Origin: Acrasis kona
Lineage: Eukaryota > Heterolobosea > Eutetramitea > Acrasida > Acrasidae
Direction of reading: 5' to 3'
NCBI GenBank assembly: GCA_026419775.2
Contig: JAOPGA020000802.1
Location: 1-53,839 of the forward strand
DNA length: 53,839 bases
Shown: piece by piece, positions 43,825-52,606 of the stretch
Layout of the letters: every line of letters begins with the position of its first letter
Numbering within the stretch: the stretch's first letter is position 1
Notes under the pieces: generated by a model
What the model saw: only the letters and a program-made list of their open reading frames with translations
What the model was told of the DNA's origin: nothing
The model's database searches: none
Program-made: the position numbers and the translations under genes

Positions 43825-44451
43825 TGTTTGATTTGTGCAATTTTACGTTTGTTTTTTCTTCCGGTCCGGCGATTTAAAATTAAAATTACATTCATTACGT
43901 TTTTACCTATTCAGGAGCATTTTCTTACAACAGGTTACATACTTCATTCGGGAAATTTTTATTCTTATATAGTCATGTTTACTTATACAATCAAATTATT
44001 GCACCCAAGGCTCCTTTGAAATTCAAACATAATGGATATTTCGGAATCAGTCTACAAAGGTGCACTCAATCTTCTTAGCGTGGAGGTGATTTGATAGATA
44101 GGTCTGAAATGGTGAGGGTAGCGAGTGAAGTAAGCACGTGAAAATGCGTTTAATTTATTGACTTGTGAGGCGTGATCTTCTTCTTCCACCATTCATTGAA
44201 TCAAGGAATGTCAACTATCCAATATTAAAGATAGCTCCTGTTAGCAAGTAAATCACTCCTGGTAAAGTTATTTTTCAAAAATAGATGTCGTAATCTTGAT
44301 ATATCAAGGGCTTTTTATCAAGCGCTTTTTTTTACAAAAAGAACACAAGAGACAGAGGATGACGATATACTAGTAGTATAAGAGGTGCAAATGTTTTGCA
44401 GCTTTGTTGTCTAAAAATACATTATATTAAGAGAAAAGTCACTTTATTGCA
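43825..44451. other. Intergenic upstream of the Rab gene
   Basis: AT-rich 627 nt containing the Rab promoter and the 3' flank of the EF-hand gene. A plus-strand start at 44031 reads MDISESVYKGALNLLSVE up to a GT, but no further exon could be found. A plus-strand frame at 43738-44019 is antisense to the Rab 5' end and is not supported. Confidence 0.4.
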
Positions 44452-45288
44452 TTAATCAACTCGGTTCTGAATCATTCTTGAAAGCAATGTCGACACCCAC
44501 GCACCTTCTCTTCCATTACAATTTAGTACTATATCTCTAAAATCAACTTCATCATAAGATTTCCCTAATTCGAACAGCTGTTTAAACTTTAGCGCAACTT
44601 TAATATCAATTCCATCGACTAAATCCACTTCTTCATACAAAACCTCTGTTTGGAATCTATTGTCCTGGAAATGTGATGATAATCCCCTTCCCATTATGCG
44701 ATCCCAGGTACTGGTTGGTTTGATTTGTTCTGGTATTCCTTGTTTTATTTCATAACGTTGTTGAGCGCCGAGCAGTAGGTCAAATACACCTCTGACCTTT
44801 CCATGTAAAATCGTGTTCTGACAAATGTAACTGAAAGCGGTAAAGTCTAATTCACCACGCAACAACCCCTCAGGTGGTACCACAGTCATTGCCAATTCCT
44901 CAATTATTTCGTCGTCCACATAATTTCTTTCTAAATCGGATACGCTTGCTAGCAATTGATTAACGTGGATTGTCCTAGAGTCTTCAAATAAATTTTGTTT
45001 TAATATATTAATGAACTCATGGTCGGCCATGTAGTCTTCGGAGCCACTTATAACCTCTTTAAATTCTGTTGCAACAAGTTTCAAGAATTCAGGCTCTGAT
45101 ATTGTACCGTCCTGATCTTTATCTATATTTTTAATAATGTCCTCAATCTCAACTTCAGACTTGATTTTACCAAGTGCTGATAACAGCTCTTTGAGCATTT
45201 CATTTGGTATACTTCCTTGACCTTTTGAGAATTCCCAGAAGATTTCCCTCAACAAGTTAGTCGTATCATCGCTGTTCACATCAAGCAT
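44452..45288 (-). CDS. EF-hand calcium-binding protein
   Basis: A 278-residue protein with calmodulin-like helix-loop-helix units in the first half. One canonical EF loop is at residues 56-67 (DKDQDGTISEPE), with Asp at positions 1, 3 and 5, Gly at 6 and Glu at 12. It is preceded by a degenerate loop (SKGQGSIPNE) and followed by one or two more degenerate units. The second half (from about residue 150: LDFTAFSYICQN, WDRIMGRGLSSHF, YEEVDLVDGIDI) matches no domain I know. The start at 45288 follows a TAG that could also be a splice acceptor, so a short 5' exon cannot be excluded. It is divergent from the polycystin-like gene, with 236 nt between the starts. Confidence 0.65.
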   Translation of the reverse strand: MLDVNSDDTTNLLREIFWEFSKGQGSIPNEMLKELLSALGKIKSEVEIEDIIKNIDKDQDGTISEPEFLKLVATEFKEVISGSEDYMADHEFINILKQNLFEDSRTIHVNQLLASVSDLERNYVDDEIIEELAMTVVPPEGLLRGELDFTAFSYICQNTILHGKVRGVFDLLLGAQQRYEIKQGIPEQIKPTSTWDRIMGRGLSSHFQDNRFQTEVLYEEVDLVDGIDIKVALKFKQLFELGKSYDEVDFRDIVLNCNGREGAWVSTLLSRMIQNRVD

Positions 45289-45524
45289 CTAATGAATTGT
45301 AAAGACTTGAACATCCCGCTTAGCATTTCCACATGAGCTATTTTCAGTAGAGTCCTTTGAATGTCACAACAATCATTAATTCCCCGTAATAGACCTCTAT
45401 TAATCCAATTCATATCCAGAGGTTCTACTTGGAAGGGTAATTGCCCCACTACTATACCGGCGGAAGCTACAAATGCGTCTGCGGGGTATCAATAGTTTTT
45501 ACAAACCAAACAAACCATATTAAT

Positions 45525-47183
45525 ATGTCGGACGACCTAGGATCGTTCTTCAAGAAGACAGTACCAAGATTCAACTTTCTGACGGAAGATGACTACTATT
45601 ATTTTCTAGAATCAAGTGTTGAGGACAATAGCGCAGTTCTCGTAACATTAGGAGTGATCACATCAATATACCTTGTCATGCTGGCAATAGTCGTAATAAA
45701 TGAACAATATCACAAGACGCGAAAGCTACAACGAATCATACAAAACAAACTCGAACCTCCCCCGACATCAAATATTATAGAATTAAACAATAAACCAAGA
45801 GGGAAATTCAGAGCACTTTTAAAAGACTACTCTCAATACCATCTTTATTTATCATTCTTTTTTTTGGGAGAAAGAACGCACTATTCTCGAATCAGACGTT
45901 TAACCATTTGTTATGCTGCGGTCATCACTTGTCTAGCGGCAAACGGACTTTGCTATGGTGAGGGAAAAGCTTCCAATCTAATCAAATGGATTATATCATC
46001 TCTAGTCTGCAATGTTGTTCAAGCTCCATTTATAGGATCTTTCCGATGGTCCTTTTCGTCTACTGCACCAAAGGGTCACTCCAACGACAAGGAGTACATT
46101 AGCTCGAAAGATGGAGAGGTTATTGGGGAAAAGATTGAGATCATTGAGGAGAAGGAAGTCACCACCCCAAACCAAATTACAAAAGAAATCATGATTGTAA
46201 TAGAAGCAGATGCTGACTCTTCCGAAGACATTAAGGACGGGACCAGCACATCTGAATGTGGCTCTTTGGATGACTTGGAAGCCGCAATTGTGCGCAAGCC
46301 GTTGACATTCCGTCAAAAATGTGAAAAAGTATCAGAGTTCATTTTGGATGTATGTGATGACTTGGCCGAGTCTTTTGTACAAAAGTTCGAAAATACGGAA
46401 CCCACTTGGGAGATGGCATTTACTTTTTTAACGTCTTCAATAATTTATTTTACTGTTTTAATTGCGTTGTTGTACATGTTACCTCTTAATTTCAGTTACG
46501 TCACCATCAACCACCAATGTGTTATTTTTGTGTTGTTTGTTGGTTTTTATTTTGGCCACCTAGAGTTTCTGTACCTAAAGTTAAGGGTTAAGAAATACAA
46601 AGAAGGTTATATGAAGGACTGGAGGGTTGGTAAAACAACAATTATTGTAAGTGTTGTAGCATTGTTCATTTTGGCTGGTCTTGTCACGGGTATTTGGGTG
46701 CTTGACCACGCGATACCTGTTCTTGTTCCCTATAATCATCCTCTCCACGCTTACATATTTACTCTTTCTTTTACGGTATCCTTGTTGTTTGCGATGCGGT
46801 TTGTAGGCTTGTGTCTTGCGATACGGATGCCAGGTTTAAAAAGAGATGAACCCACACAAATCTTGGAGCAGCCAAAATATACATTCTCCTCACGCATGAT
46901 GTATGTGCACTACATGCTAATGGCTTTGTTTATAATCATTATAATCAGTGTTGTGTTCCTGTATGGGGCTCACTTCCACTCTAGGGGATTACAATGGAGT
47001 TGGTTAACTACATCGTTCATGGGCTTAGCTTTTTATATATTTATACGGCTACCATTGACTCACATCTTTACATATGTTCTGTATGGTGCTTTTGTCAAGA
47101 CAATGGAGATTGCTCTATTTCCTGAGAATGAACGTGAGTGTGATGTAATAGAAAAAGAGAACCAATGTAAAGCTTCAACATGA
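45525..47183 (+). CDS. Polycystin-1-like multi-pass membrane protein
   Basis: 552 residues with about eight or nine membrane helices. Start at ATG 45525 (MSDDLGSFFKKTVPRFN), because the 28 residues of open frame upstream look unlike protein. After the first helix comes FRALLKDYSQYHLYLSFFFLGERTHYSRIRRLTICYA...NGLCYGE, the pattern of the first membrane block of polycystin-1 family proteins (LL...HHLWLS...S.FTRVQRLT..C). A charged cytosolic loop (about 46100-46320) follows, then further helices. The large ectodomain, the GPS cleavage site and PLAT domain of animal PC1 are absent, and no TRP-type pore is evident. It is probably a stripped-down relative; a role in mechanosensing or signalling is only inference. 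Converges with the transporter at 47350. Confidence 0.6.
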   Translation: MSDDLGSFFKKTVPRFNFLTEDDYYYFLESSVEDNSAVLVTLGVITSIYLVMLAIVVINEQYHKTRKLQRIIQNKLEPPPTSNIIELNNKPRGKFRALLKDYSQYHLYLSFFFLGERTHYSRIRRLTICYAAVITCLAANGLCYGEGKASNLIKWIISSLVCNVVQAPFIGSFRWSFSSTAPKGHSNDKEYISSKDGEVIGEKIEIIEEKEVTTPNQITKEIMIVIEADADSSEDIKDGTSTSECGSLDDLEAAIVRKPLTFRQKCEKVSEFILDVCDDLAESFVQKFENTEPTWEMAFTFLTSSIIYFTVLIALLYMLPLNFSYVTINHQCVIFVLFVGFYFGHLEFLYLKLRVKKYKEGYMKDWRVGKTTIIVSVVALFILAGLVTGIWVLDHAIPVLVPYNHPLHAYIFTLSFTVSLLFAMRFVGLCLAIRMPGLKRDEPTQILEQPKYTFSSRMMYVHYMLMALFIIIIISVVFLYGAHFHSRGLQWSWLTTSFMGLAFYIFIRLPLTHIFTYVLYGAFVKTMEIALFPENERECDVIEKENQCKAST

Positions 47184-47185
47184 TC

Positions 47186-47210
47186 TTCACTTCACATAAC
47201 ATGAAGTGAA
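47186..47210 (+). other. Perfect 9-bp hairpin directly after the stop codon
   Basis: TTCACTTCA and TGAAGTGAA around the seven-base loop CATAACA, starting 3 nt after the stop of the polycystin-like gene. It would lie at the start of the 3' UTR. It may affect mRNA stability or 3' processing; chance is possible. Confidence 0.45.
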
Positions 47211-47349
47211 TTCCTCTGGTATAATTAAGCATACAATTAAATAAATCAAAAGTCTTTAGAATTTAAATTAGATCCCATTTGCAACAAAAGTATCCAACAG
47301 ATCGAACAAACACAACAGTAGTCAGAGGATGAATTGAAAAACTTAAATT

Positions 47350-48693
47350 TTATAATATATTATCCAAGTTACAATTTCCTGTTATTCTGCATGCAAGAGA
47401 CAAGAACCCAGTCGCGCATATTGACATTGTTATTGGCGATAATATATATTGGAATAACATAATCTCGCAAACTGTATTAATCAGTTTAGGTTTGTTTGCC
47501 AAATTGGCAGCAATCGCCAAGTTCATTGGGCAAGGCGTTGCTCCCTCGATCATCAAAACAATTAATAAAATTGGATCGGTGTGTCCTATCAATTTGACTT
47601 TGATTGCCAACAAGACCAAAGTAACTGCAATCATGGGCATCATGACCAACTTCAAGAAACAGCTCATCAAAACAGCAAATGGATGATTAAATTTGATCAA
47701 GTTGGCGCGAATCCAATACATTGCTTGAGCATATGTGCCTTGTTGGGTCTTGTCGCTTTGTTTCTGTTGTAAAATACTTTGTTGGAGCGTATTATACAAA
47801 TTACCTCCCAAGATCATCATTGACACTGGGAACATGGCACCACCGAATGTTTCAAGAACACGAGAGAAAATAGAAATAATAACAGGAGGATCGACAATTA
47901 AGAATTGTTTGATCGGTGTGATAAGTCCAATCATTAGACCCACCAACATTCCAATAATTGGAGGAGAAAAAATAGATTGTAATAAACCTTTTAAAGGAAA
48001 TGGTTCTTTTGGTTTTTCATTCTTCTTCTTCAGTACCAACCTTACTGGCTCTTCATCTCTGTCGAGTTCATCGAGAGACGTCTCATCAAGAAGCTCTCTG
48101 GTCTCCATTTCCTTCTTTACTGGTTCTTTTTGAACTGGTTCCTCCTCTTCGTCGTCCTTCCTGTATTTGAAGACATAGAGAGAGTAAGACCAAAACAAGA
48201 ATCTTGTAGGAAGTAAAAAGACAGAAACATAGGCAATAGCGAGCTCTTCTGGATTTTCGTTCATCTCGTCGAAAACTTCTCCAGTATTTACAAGAGCCAA
48301 AACAAAAATAAAAGGTAGTGAGTTCGCGTTATTGAACATGACGGAACAATTTAAAATGTGTTGGTCCACCTTTGAAATGTTATGTTTGCCCCAAACGCTC
48401 CTTATAAAAGTGAACCTTGATAGGCAGAATCCAATCAGTTGATAAGATATACCAAAGATAATCATGGGCCATGATCTTTGTAGAATGTGCCATGTCACTG
48501 TGCTTGCGAATTTGAATCCGAGAAGACTTGGTGTAAGGATCCATAATGTAATTTCGCTCAAGTTCTTTACTGTCTCTTTTGTGAGGTATCCGTACTTGCA
48601 TAGTAAAATTCCGATGACGGCCAATACGCAAACTTCCAGCGTTGAGCTCAAGCTTATGAGAAAGAACTGTGAGACTATCTTCGTCCCCAACAT
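47350..48693 (-). CDS. Auxin efflux carrier family membrane transporter (PIN/PILS-like)
   Basis: A 447-residue membrane protein starting MLGTKIVSQFFLISLSS at ATG 48693. Five hydrophobic helices, a charged central cytosolic loop (DDEEEEPVQKEPVKKEMETREL...KKKNEKPKEPF, about residues 200-260), then five more helices. This layout, NNANSLPFIFVLAL in the first half and EGATPCPMNLAIAANL in the second, places it in the auxin efflux carrier/bile-acid-type superfamily, nearest to PILS proteins, which in plants sit in the ER membrane. The substrate is unknown; auxin itself should not be assumed in a protist. The open frame extends 12 codons further only through a non-ATG start. Confidence 0.85.
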   Translation of the reverse strand: MLGTKIVSQFFLISLSSTLEVCVLAVIGILLCKYGYLTKETVKNLSEITLWILTPSLLGFKFASTVTWHILQRSWPMIIFGISYQLIGFCLSRFTFIRSVWGKHNISKVDQHILNCSVMFNNANSLPFIFVLALVNTGEVFDEMNENPEELAIAYVSVFLLPTRFLFWSYSLYVFKYRKDDEEEEPVQKEPVKKEMETRELLDETSLDELDRDEEPVRLVLKKKNEKPKEPFPLKGLLQSIFSPPIIGMLVGLMIGLITPIKQFLIVDPPVIISIFSRVLETFGGAMFPVSMMILGGNLYNTLQQSILQQKQSDKTQQGTYAQAMYWIRANLIKFNHPFAVLMSCFLKLVMMPMIAVTLVLLAIKVKLIGHTDPILLIVLMIEGATPCPMNLAIAANLANKPKLINTVCEIMLFQYILSPITMSICATGFLSLACRITGNCNLDNIL

Positions 48694-48805
48694 CTTCGTT
48701 CTAAATATAAAAAAATATTTCAAAATCAACCGGATTATCGGGGATTGTGACCATCAGTTACGGCGCATTTTTTTGTTACACGATGATGGAGTTAAAAATG
48801 TTAAT

Positions 48806-50494
48806 TTATTCAACGGTAAATTTAAAGTCGTCACAGATGCTAGATATTGCTGGATAGATCGCCTTGTGCACTGGAATGTTTCTATAGGCGATTCCAAGTG
48901 AAGTGTCATTTACAATAAATTCCAAACTAGCAGAGTCATAGTGAAGCAAAATGGTGACCGTATCTCCCTCCTCCAGCTCTGGGCCATACACGACCGCGTG
49001 AGAGTCATACATCTTACATCCTTCGGTCATCAAACCCCAAGAATGGGTATTGTACCCAACAAGTGCCGTGGTGTCTGTTCTATCATATTTCTCTGTGGTA
49101 ATGCCTATACTTACATCCCAGTTATCACCCCTCTTCTTTAGTGTATCAATTCTTATGGTAAAGAAGTTCACTACTTTGGTAAGCGATGGAGAAGCAACCA
49201 ACATTGCCCATTTTGGAGGGGTAGTTTTTATGAACTTTTGAGAGAATTTAAATCTACCCGTTACCTTTGGAGATTCGTTCATGACTCCGGTTGTAGCTAT
49301 TCGTTGAAGTAGCGGTTCTACATCAATTTTAAGATTTGTAGTGGAAACGGTACATGGTTCACTCCTCAAGTCCTCCCATTGAATTTTCGCTAAAGCAGAA
49401 CATCTTTGTTTGCAGACAGCTGCCACTTTAGCATTACCTTTAAGAGAATTAGTAATTGTGCCTTCATGCGCTTGTAATTGGGATCTCAGCAACTCCAATC
49501 CTTTACTTTGTTTGTGGAGCTTGAATACTAAATGAATTAGAAATGTAAAATTCGACAACTCACTCTTTTCTCTTATTGTCGCTTTAGATTCCGAAAGCAT
49601 TTTTGACCTCTTTTCTTCGATGGCATTTATCACAAGCTCCCAGACGGAGTAGATGTACATTTCACATTCTCTATCATTTTCGTGTAATTTCTCTATTGTT
49701 CTTTTCACGACCTCTACATCATCGTCTATACTTATCAGTTCGGTGTGGAGTGTTGTTTGTAGTTGTGAAAGATATTTCCGACACTGTTGACCATAATCGT
49801 CAATTGGTACACAATCCTTCTGTTTGTATTGATTTACATCTAAACACACTTTGCAAAGTAACTTGTCTTCGTGTTTATCATAATACTCAAAAATTTGTTC
49901 AGGATGTCTTGTGCAGTTGTAAGTTAAGTGGTCATCCAAAGCCACTCTGATATGCTTTGCGAACAAAGGGTTCGAATGGACTTGATCGGAGCACTGTGTA
50001 CATAACACTCCGCAACTAAGGCACTCAATCTCAGAGCTCTTACCACATTCATTTGCGCAATTTGGAGCTCTACTCTCCCAGTTGTGACACTCCTCCTCCA
50101 TTTCCACATCTTTGACCAGCACATCATTTAGATCTGTCTTCAGTGAAAAGTAATTTTCTACGTAGCACCTTGGACAGTTTATTATAATTGTATCAAACCT
50201 GTGCACTATCTTTTTAGGACTTTTTGGTGATGTATTCGCTGATGAGTACTTTGACGACTGAGGTGTTGCTTTTGAAGAACTTAGGGTAGATGAAGGTGAT
50301 ATCGCATAAGGAAGTAAGTTAGTCTTCTGTTTTGAGGGAGTGAGCATAGTGCTGCTCTTGTCCAACATGTTGAGGGAGAATAATATGTTCGCGCATTCGA
50401 AACAAATAGTATGGGAACAACTCGGTAGCCTTCTAGGGTCCTTAAAAATTGATTTGCAATGGGGACATATGATATCTAATCCATAACCCAACAT
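48806..50494 (-). CDS. TRIM-like protein: RING, B-boxes, coiled coil and SPRY domain
   Basis: Two exons (49564-50494, 48806-49527) give 550 residues; the 36-nt intron has a GTGAGT donor. RING Cys/His at 10, 13, 26, 28, 31 and 34 are completed by CPRC at 107-110, with 72 low-complexity residues between the sixth and seventh ligands. B-box-like zinc clusters follow (CLSCGVLCTQC..VH near 160-175; CTRHPEQIFEYYDKHEDKLLCKVC near 195-220), then a coiled coil (about 235-350). The C-terminal 170 residues form a SPRY/B30.2-type domain (WDVSIGITTEKYD, HSWGLMTEGCKMYDS, VTILLHYDSASLEFIVN). Probably a ubiquitin E3 ligase with a recognition domain, like animal TRIM proteins. Confidence 0.85.
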   Translation of the reverse strand: MLGYGLDIICPHCKSIFKDPRRLPSCSHTICFECANILFSLNMLDKSSTMLTPSKQKTNLLPYAISPSSTLSSSKATPQSSKYSSANTSPKSPKKIVHRFDTIIINCPRCYVENYFSLKTDLNDVLVKDVEMEEECHNWESRAPNCANECGKSSEIECLSCGVLCTQCSDQVHSNPLFAKHIRVALDDHLTYNCTRHPEQIFEYYDKHEDKLLCKVCLDVNQYKQKDCVPIDDYGQQCRKYLSQLQTTLHTELISIDDDVEVVKRTIEKLHENDRECEMYIYSVWELVINAIEEKRSKMLSESKATIREKSELSNFTFLIHLVFKLHKQSKGLELLRSQLQAHEGTITNSLKGNAKVAAVCKQRCSALAKIQWEDLRSEPCTVSTTNLKIDVEPLLQRIATTGVMNESPKVTGRFKFSQKFIKTTPPKWAMLVASPSLTKVVNFFTIRIDTLKKRGDNWDVSIGITTEKYDRTDTTALVGYNTHSWGLMTEGCKMYDSHAVVYGPELEEGDTVTILLHYDSASLEFIVNDTSLGIAYRNIPVHKAIYPAISSICDDFKFTVE

Positions 50495-50606
50495 GCTAGT
50501 ACTCGTAATAGGTTTGTAAACAAAACAGACTACTGCTAAAGTTGACTGTGTTCAACACATCCCAGAGAGAAAGTAACACTAAAATTTATTTCATATCAAA
50601 AAGAAT

Positions 50607-51399
50607 TTATTGTTTTGACTCGGTTGGATCAACATTTGTTCTCAAGATGTAATCTATAACCTTTCCATTAAGTGATACACCGAAATTAGACTCCTCACCA
50701 TTAGCAGCAAAATGGTGGTGATTATGGGTCTCTTTCAAATATTTAAATATGCCTCCGACTTTTCTTCCGTGGTGAATGTAATAATGTGTGAGGTCATAGC
50801 AAATGTATGCAACAATACCAAAACCCAAGAACAAGTGAAAGAAGGTCATGTTTGTAAGGAATAAACCAAAGAACAAACGGGCAGGTGTGTAGATCAAAAT
50901 GTATCCAGGTATGGGTGGAAACACCAATCTCTCGGTGTCCATCGGCGTGAGGTGATGTACGCCGTGGAATATAAAGTGTAGTCTATTCGTTATCCAGTGG
51001 TTGGTTTTGGCATGGAATGCCCAACGATGTAATGAATACTCTAGAATGCCCCAGGAGAATTGTGACAGTAGGATTGCAAAGGGGTAGAACCAAATTGATA
51101 AGTTGTTGTATGAATATGCTTTGTACATGTGGTAAATAAAGAAAGGGGTCCAAAATGCAGGGATAAGATACCAGCTCATGTGACTGTTAAACTCTAAAAA
51201 CCCGCTCTTGGCAAAAAGATATAAACTTTTGCTGTGAAAATGTGGCTTATGAACCCAGGCCTGGTATCTTTCGCCAACTCTATCAATCTATGCAATTATA
51301 ACAAAAAATTGCACTATGTTATCATACCATGTCTAGCAAAGGGATCTCAGGATCCAATGCATCCTTCTTGCCTTGTCGTGTGTCCACAAGTGCGTCCAT
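50607..51399 (-). CDS. Fatty acid 2-hydroxylase/sterol-desaturase family enzyme without cytochrome b5 domain
   Basis: Two exons (51328-51399, 50607-51287; 40-nt intron GTATGA...GCATAG) give 250 residues. Joining them adds the N-terminal YQAWVHKPHF and LYLFAKSGFLEF, which match the family region just before the membrane domain, so the first ATG in the main frame (51179) is not the true start. Four membrane segments and the di-iron histidine clusters are visible: SLHRWAFH (109-116), HFIFHGVHH (128-136), THYYIHHG (191-198) and HNHHHF (212-217). Such enzymes hydroxylate the fatty acyl chain of sphingolipids in the ER. The cytochrome b5 domain found in human FA2H and yeast Scs7 is missing, as in plant FAHs, so electrons must come from a separate b5. 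Confidence 0.9.
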
Positions 51400-51576
51400 T
51401 GTCGGAAACTATTGACGGATTCCCCGTATGCGGAAGCTATTTATATCCATACTTTACAATCCGTTGTGTTTAATTGATTGACAAAGCTTCGAACGGACAT
51501 TATTACACACTTATAAAAGTTATTATGTTTTTTGTATTTATTCATATGTTGTACATGGTTTATCGTTGGTTCTCAA

Positions 51577-52107
51577 TTAGTTCAGTGTTATGTACATTAG
51601 CTTTTTTCTGTTTGCCAAATGCTTTACTATTATCATTGTTATGATTGTTATTACCACTATACAAATGGTGGCACCAATACAACAAGCCAATAGAATAATC
51701 CACCATGGAATGCTGAGCCTCTCTACTATGGATGCCTTTGCAAGTACGTTCTTATTGCTCTGGTTGAATGCAATAATTAAAATTTCTTCGTCCCCTTCTA
51801 AACCTAACTCCACACCATCCTTCCTGATGCTGAATCTACTCCCTACTTTCGAAAAAATTGATTTGTACGGTATCTTTTTTAGCATCTTTTTGAATTCTCC
51901 TTGCTGTATCAGCAAAAAGTGGCATTCTGAACTGCATTGGCCCTCAATTTCGACCAAATACGTTGTGGGGTATATATGTGTTCTGTAATAAGTGTGTGGT
52001 GGCAACGGTTTCTTAAAGGTTGATGAAAGTCTTACTGCTTCTGATACATTTACACACATTGATGCATACAGTATCATGCACATCAAGACAAGGCTATTGT
52101 TAGCCAT
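51577..52107 (-). CDS. Small type I membrane protein of unknown function
   Basis: 176 residues starting at ATG 52107 (MANNSLVLMCMILYASMCVNVSEA, a signal peptide); the frame is open for 33 more codons upstream but these do not look like protein. The ectodomain has about 110 residues with two Cys (CSSEC) and patterns such as YLVEIEGQC, FSIRKDGVELGL and EEILIIAFNQ that suggest a small beta-rich fold. One membrane helix (WWIILLACCIGATICIVVIT, about residues 135-160) is followed by a short basic tail. No family is recognised. Confidence 0.6.
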   Translation of the reverse strand: MANNSLVLMCMILYASMCVNVSEAVRLSSTFKKPLPPHTYYRTHIYPTTYLVEIEGQCSSECHFLLIQQGEFKKMLKKIPYKSIFSKVGSRFSIRKDGVELGLEGDEEILIIAFNQSNKNVLAKASIVERLSIPWWIILLACCIGATICIVVITIITMIIVKHLANRKKLMYITLN

Positions 52108-52606
52108 TTTTGTAATTTTAAATTTTAAGCGCACCTTTAGAATTAGAGGAGAGTTATTCAAACTCCGATGTAGCAATTCTTGATAGGTTGGGCTATTATA
52201 TCCCAACTGCTACAATGAGAACTTTACGGTCTAACTTGTACGGCCTCTGGACATATAAATTTTTGATTACTTGCTTCGAGGATTGTGCGCTGCGCCCTGT
52301 AGTCAGGAATCCATTCAGAAGGAATGTAAGAGGATGAGTGTAGAATTTTGGCAAACTAAAATAAAAATACATTTTATTTGTATGATTGATGCTTGCTGTG
52401 TGCCACTTTCGAAAGTGATCCTGCTGCTTGGATATGTTTTGGAAATTGGTTAAATATTAAAGGATTACAAAGAACACCCAATGTTGAAAACTGATATTAC
52501 TTTTACGCGGAATTTGAAGATGTGAACTCATCCCAAAATGCCTAGACGTGCAACATAACCTTGTGTTTTATACTGACGACTGCACTTTATTTGACCACAT
52601 TGTAAT
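52108..52606. other. Intergenic, about 500 nt
   Basis: AT-rich region holding the promoter of the type I membrane protein gene and the 3' flank of the next gene. Only a short frame at 52271-52453 without features. No RNA gene or repeat seen. Confidence 0.4.

Noticed and set aside
43738-44019. 93-codon plus-strand frame over the Rab 5' end
   Set aside because: It is antisense to exon 1 and the promoter of the Rab gene and has no domain or signal of its own.
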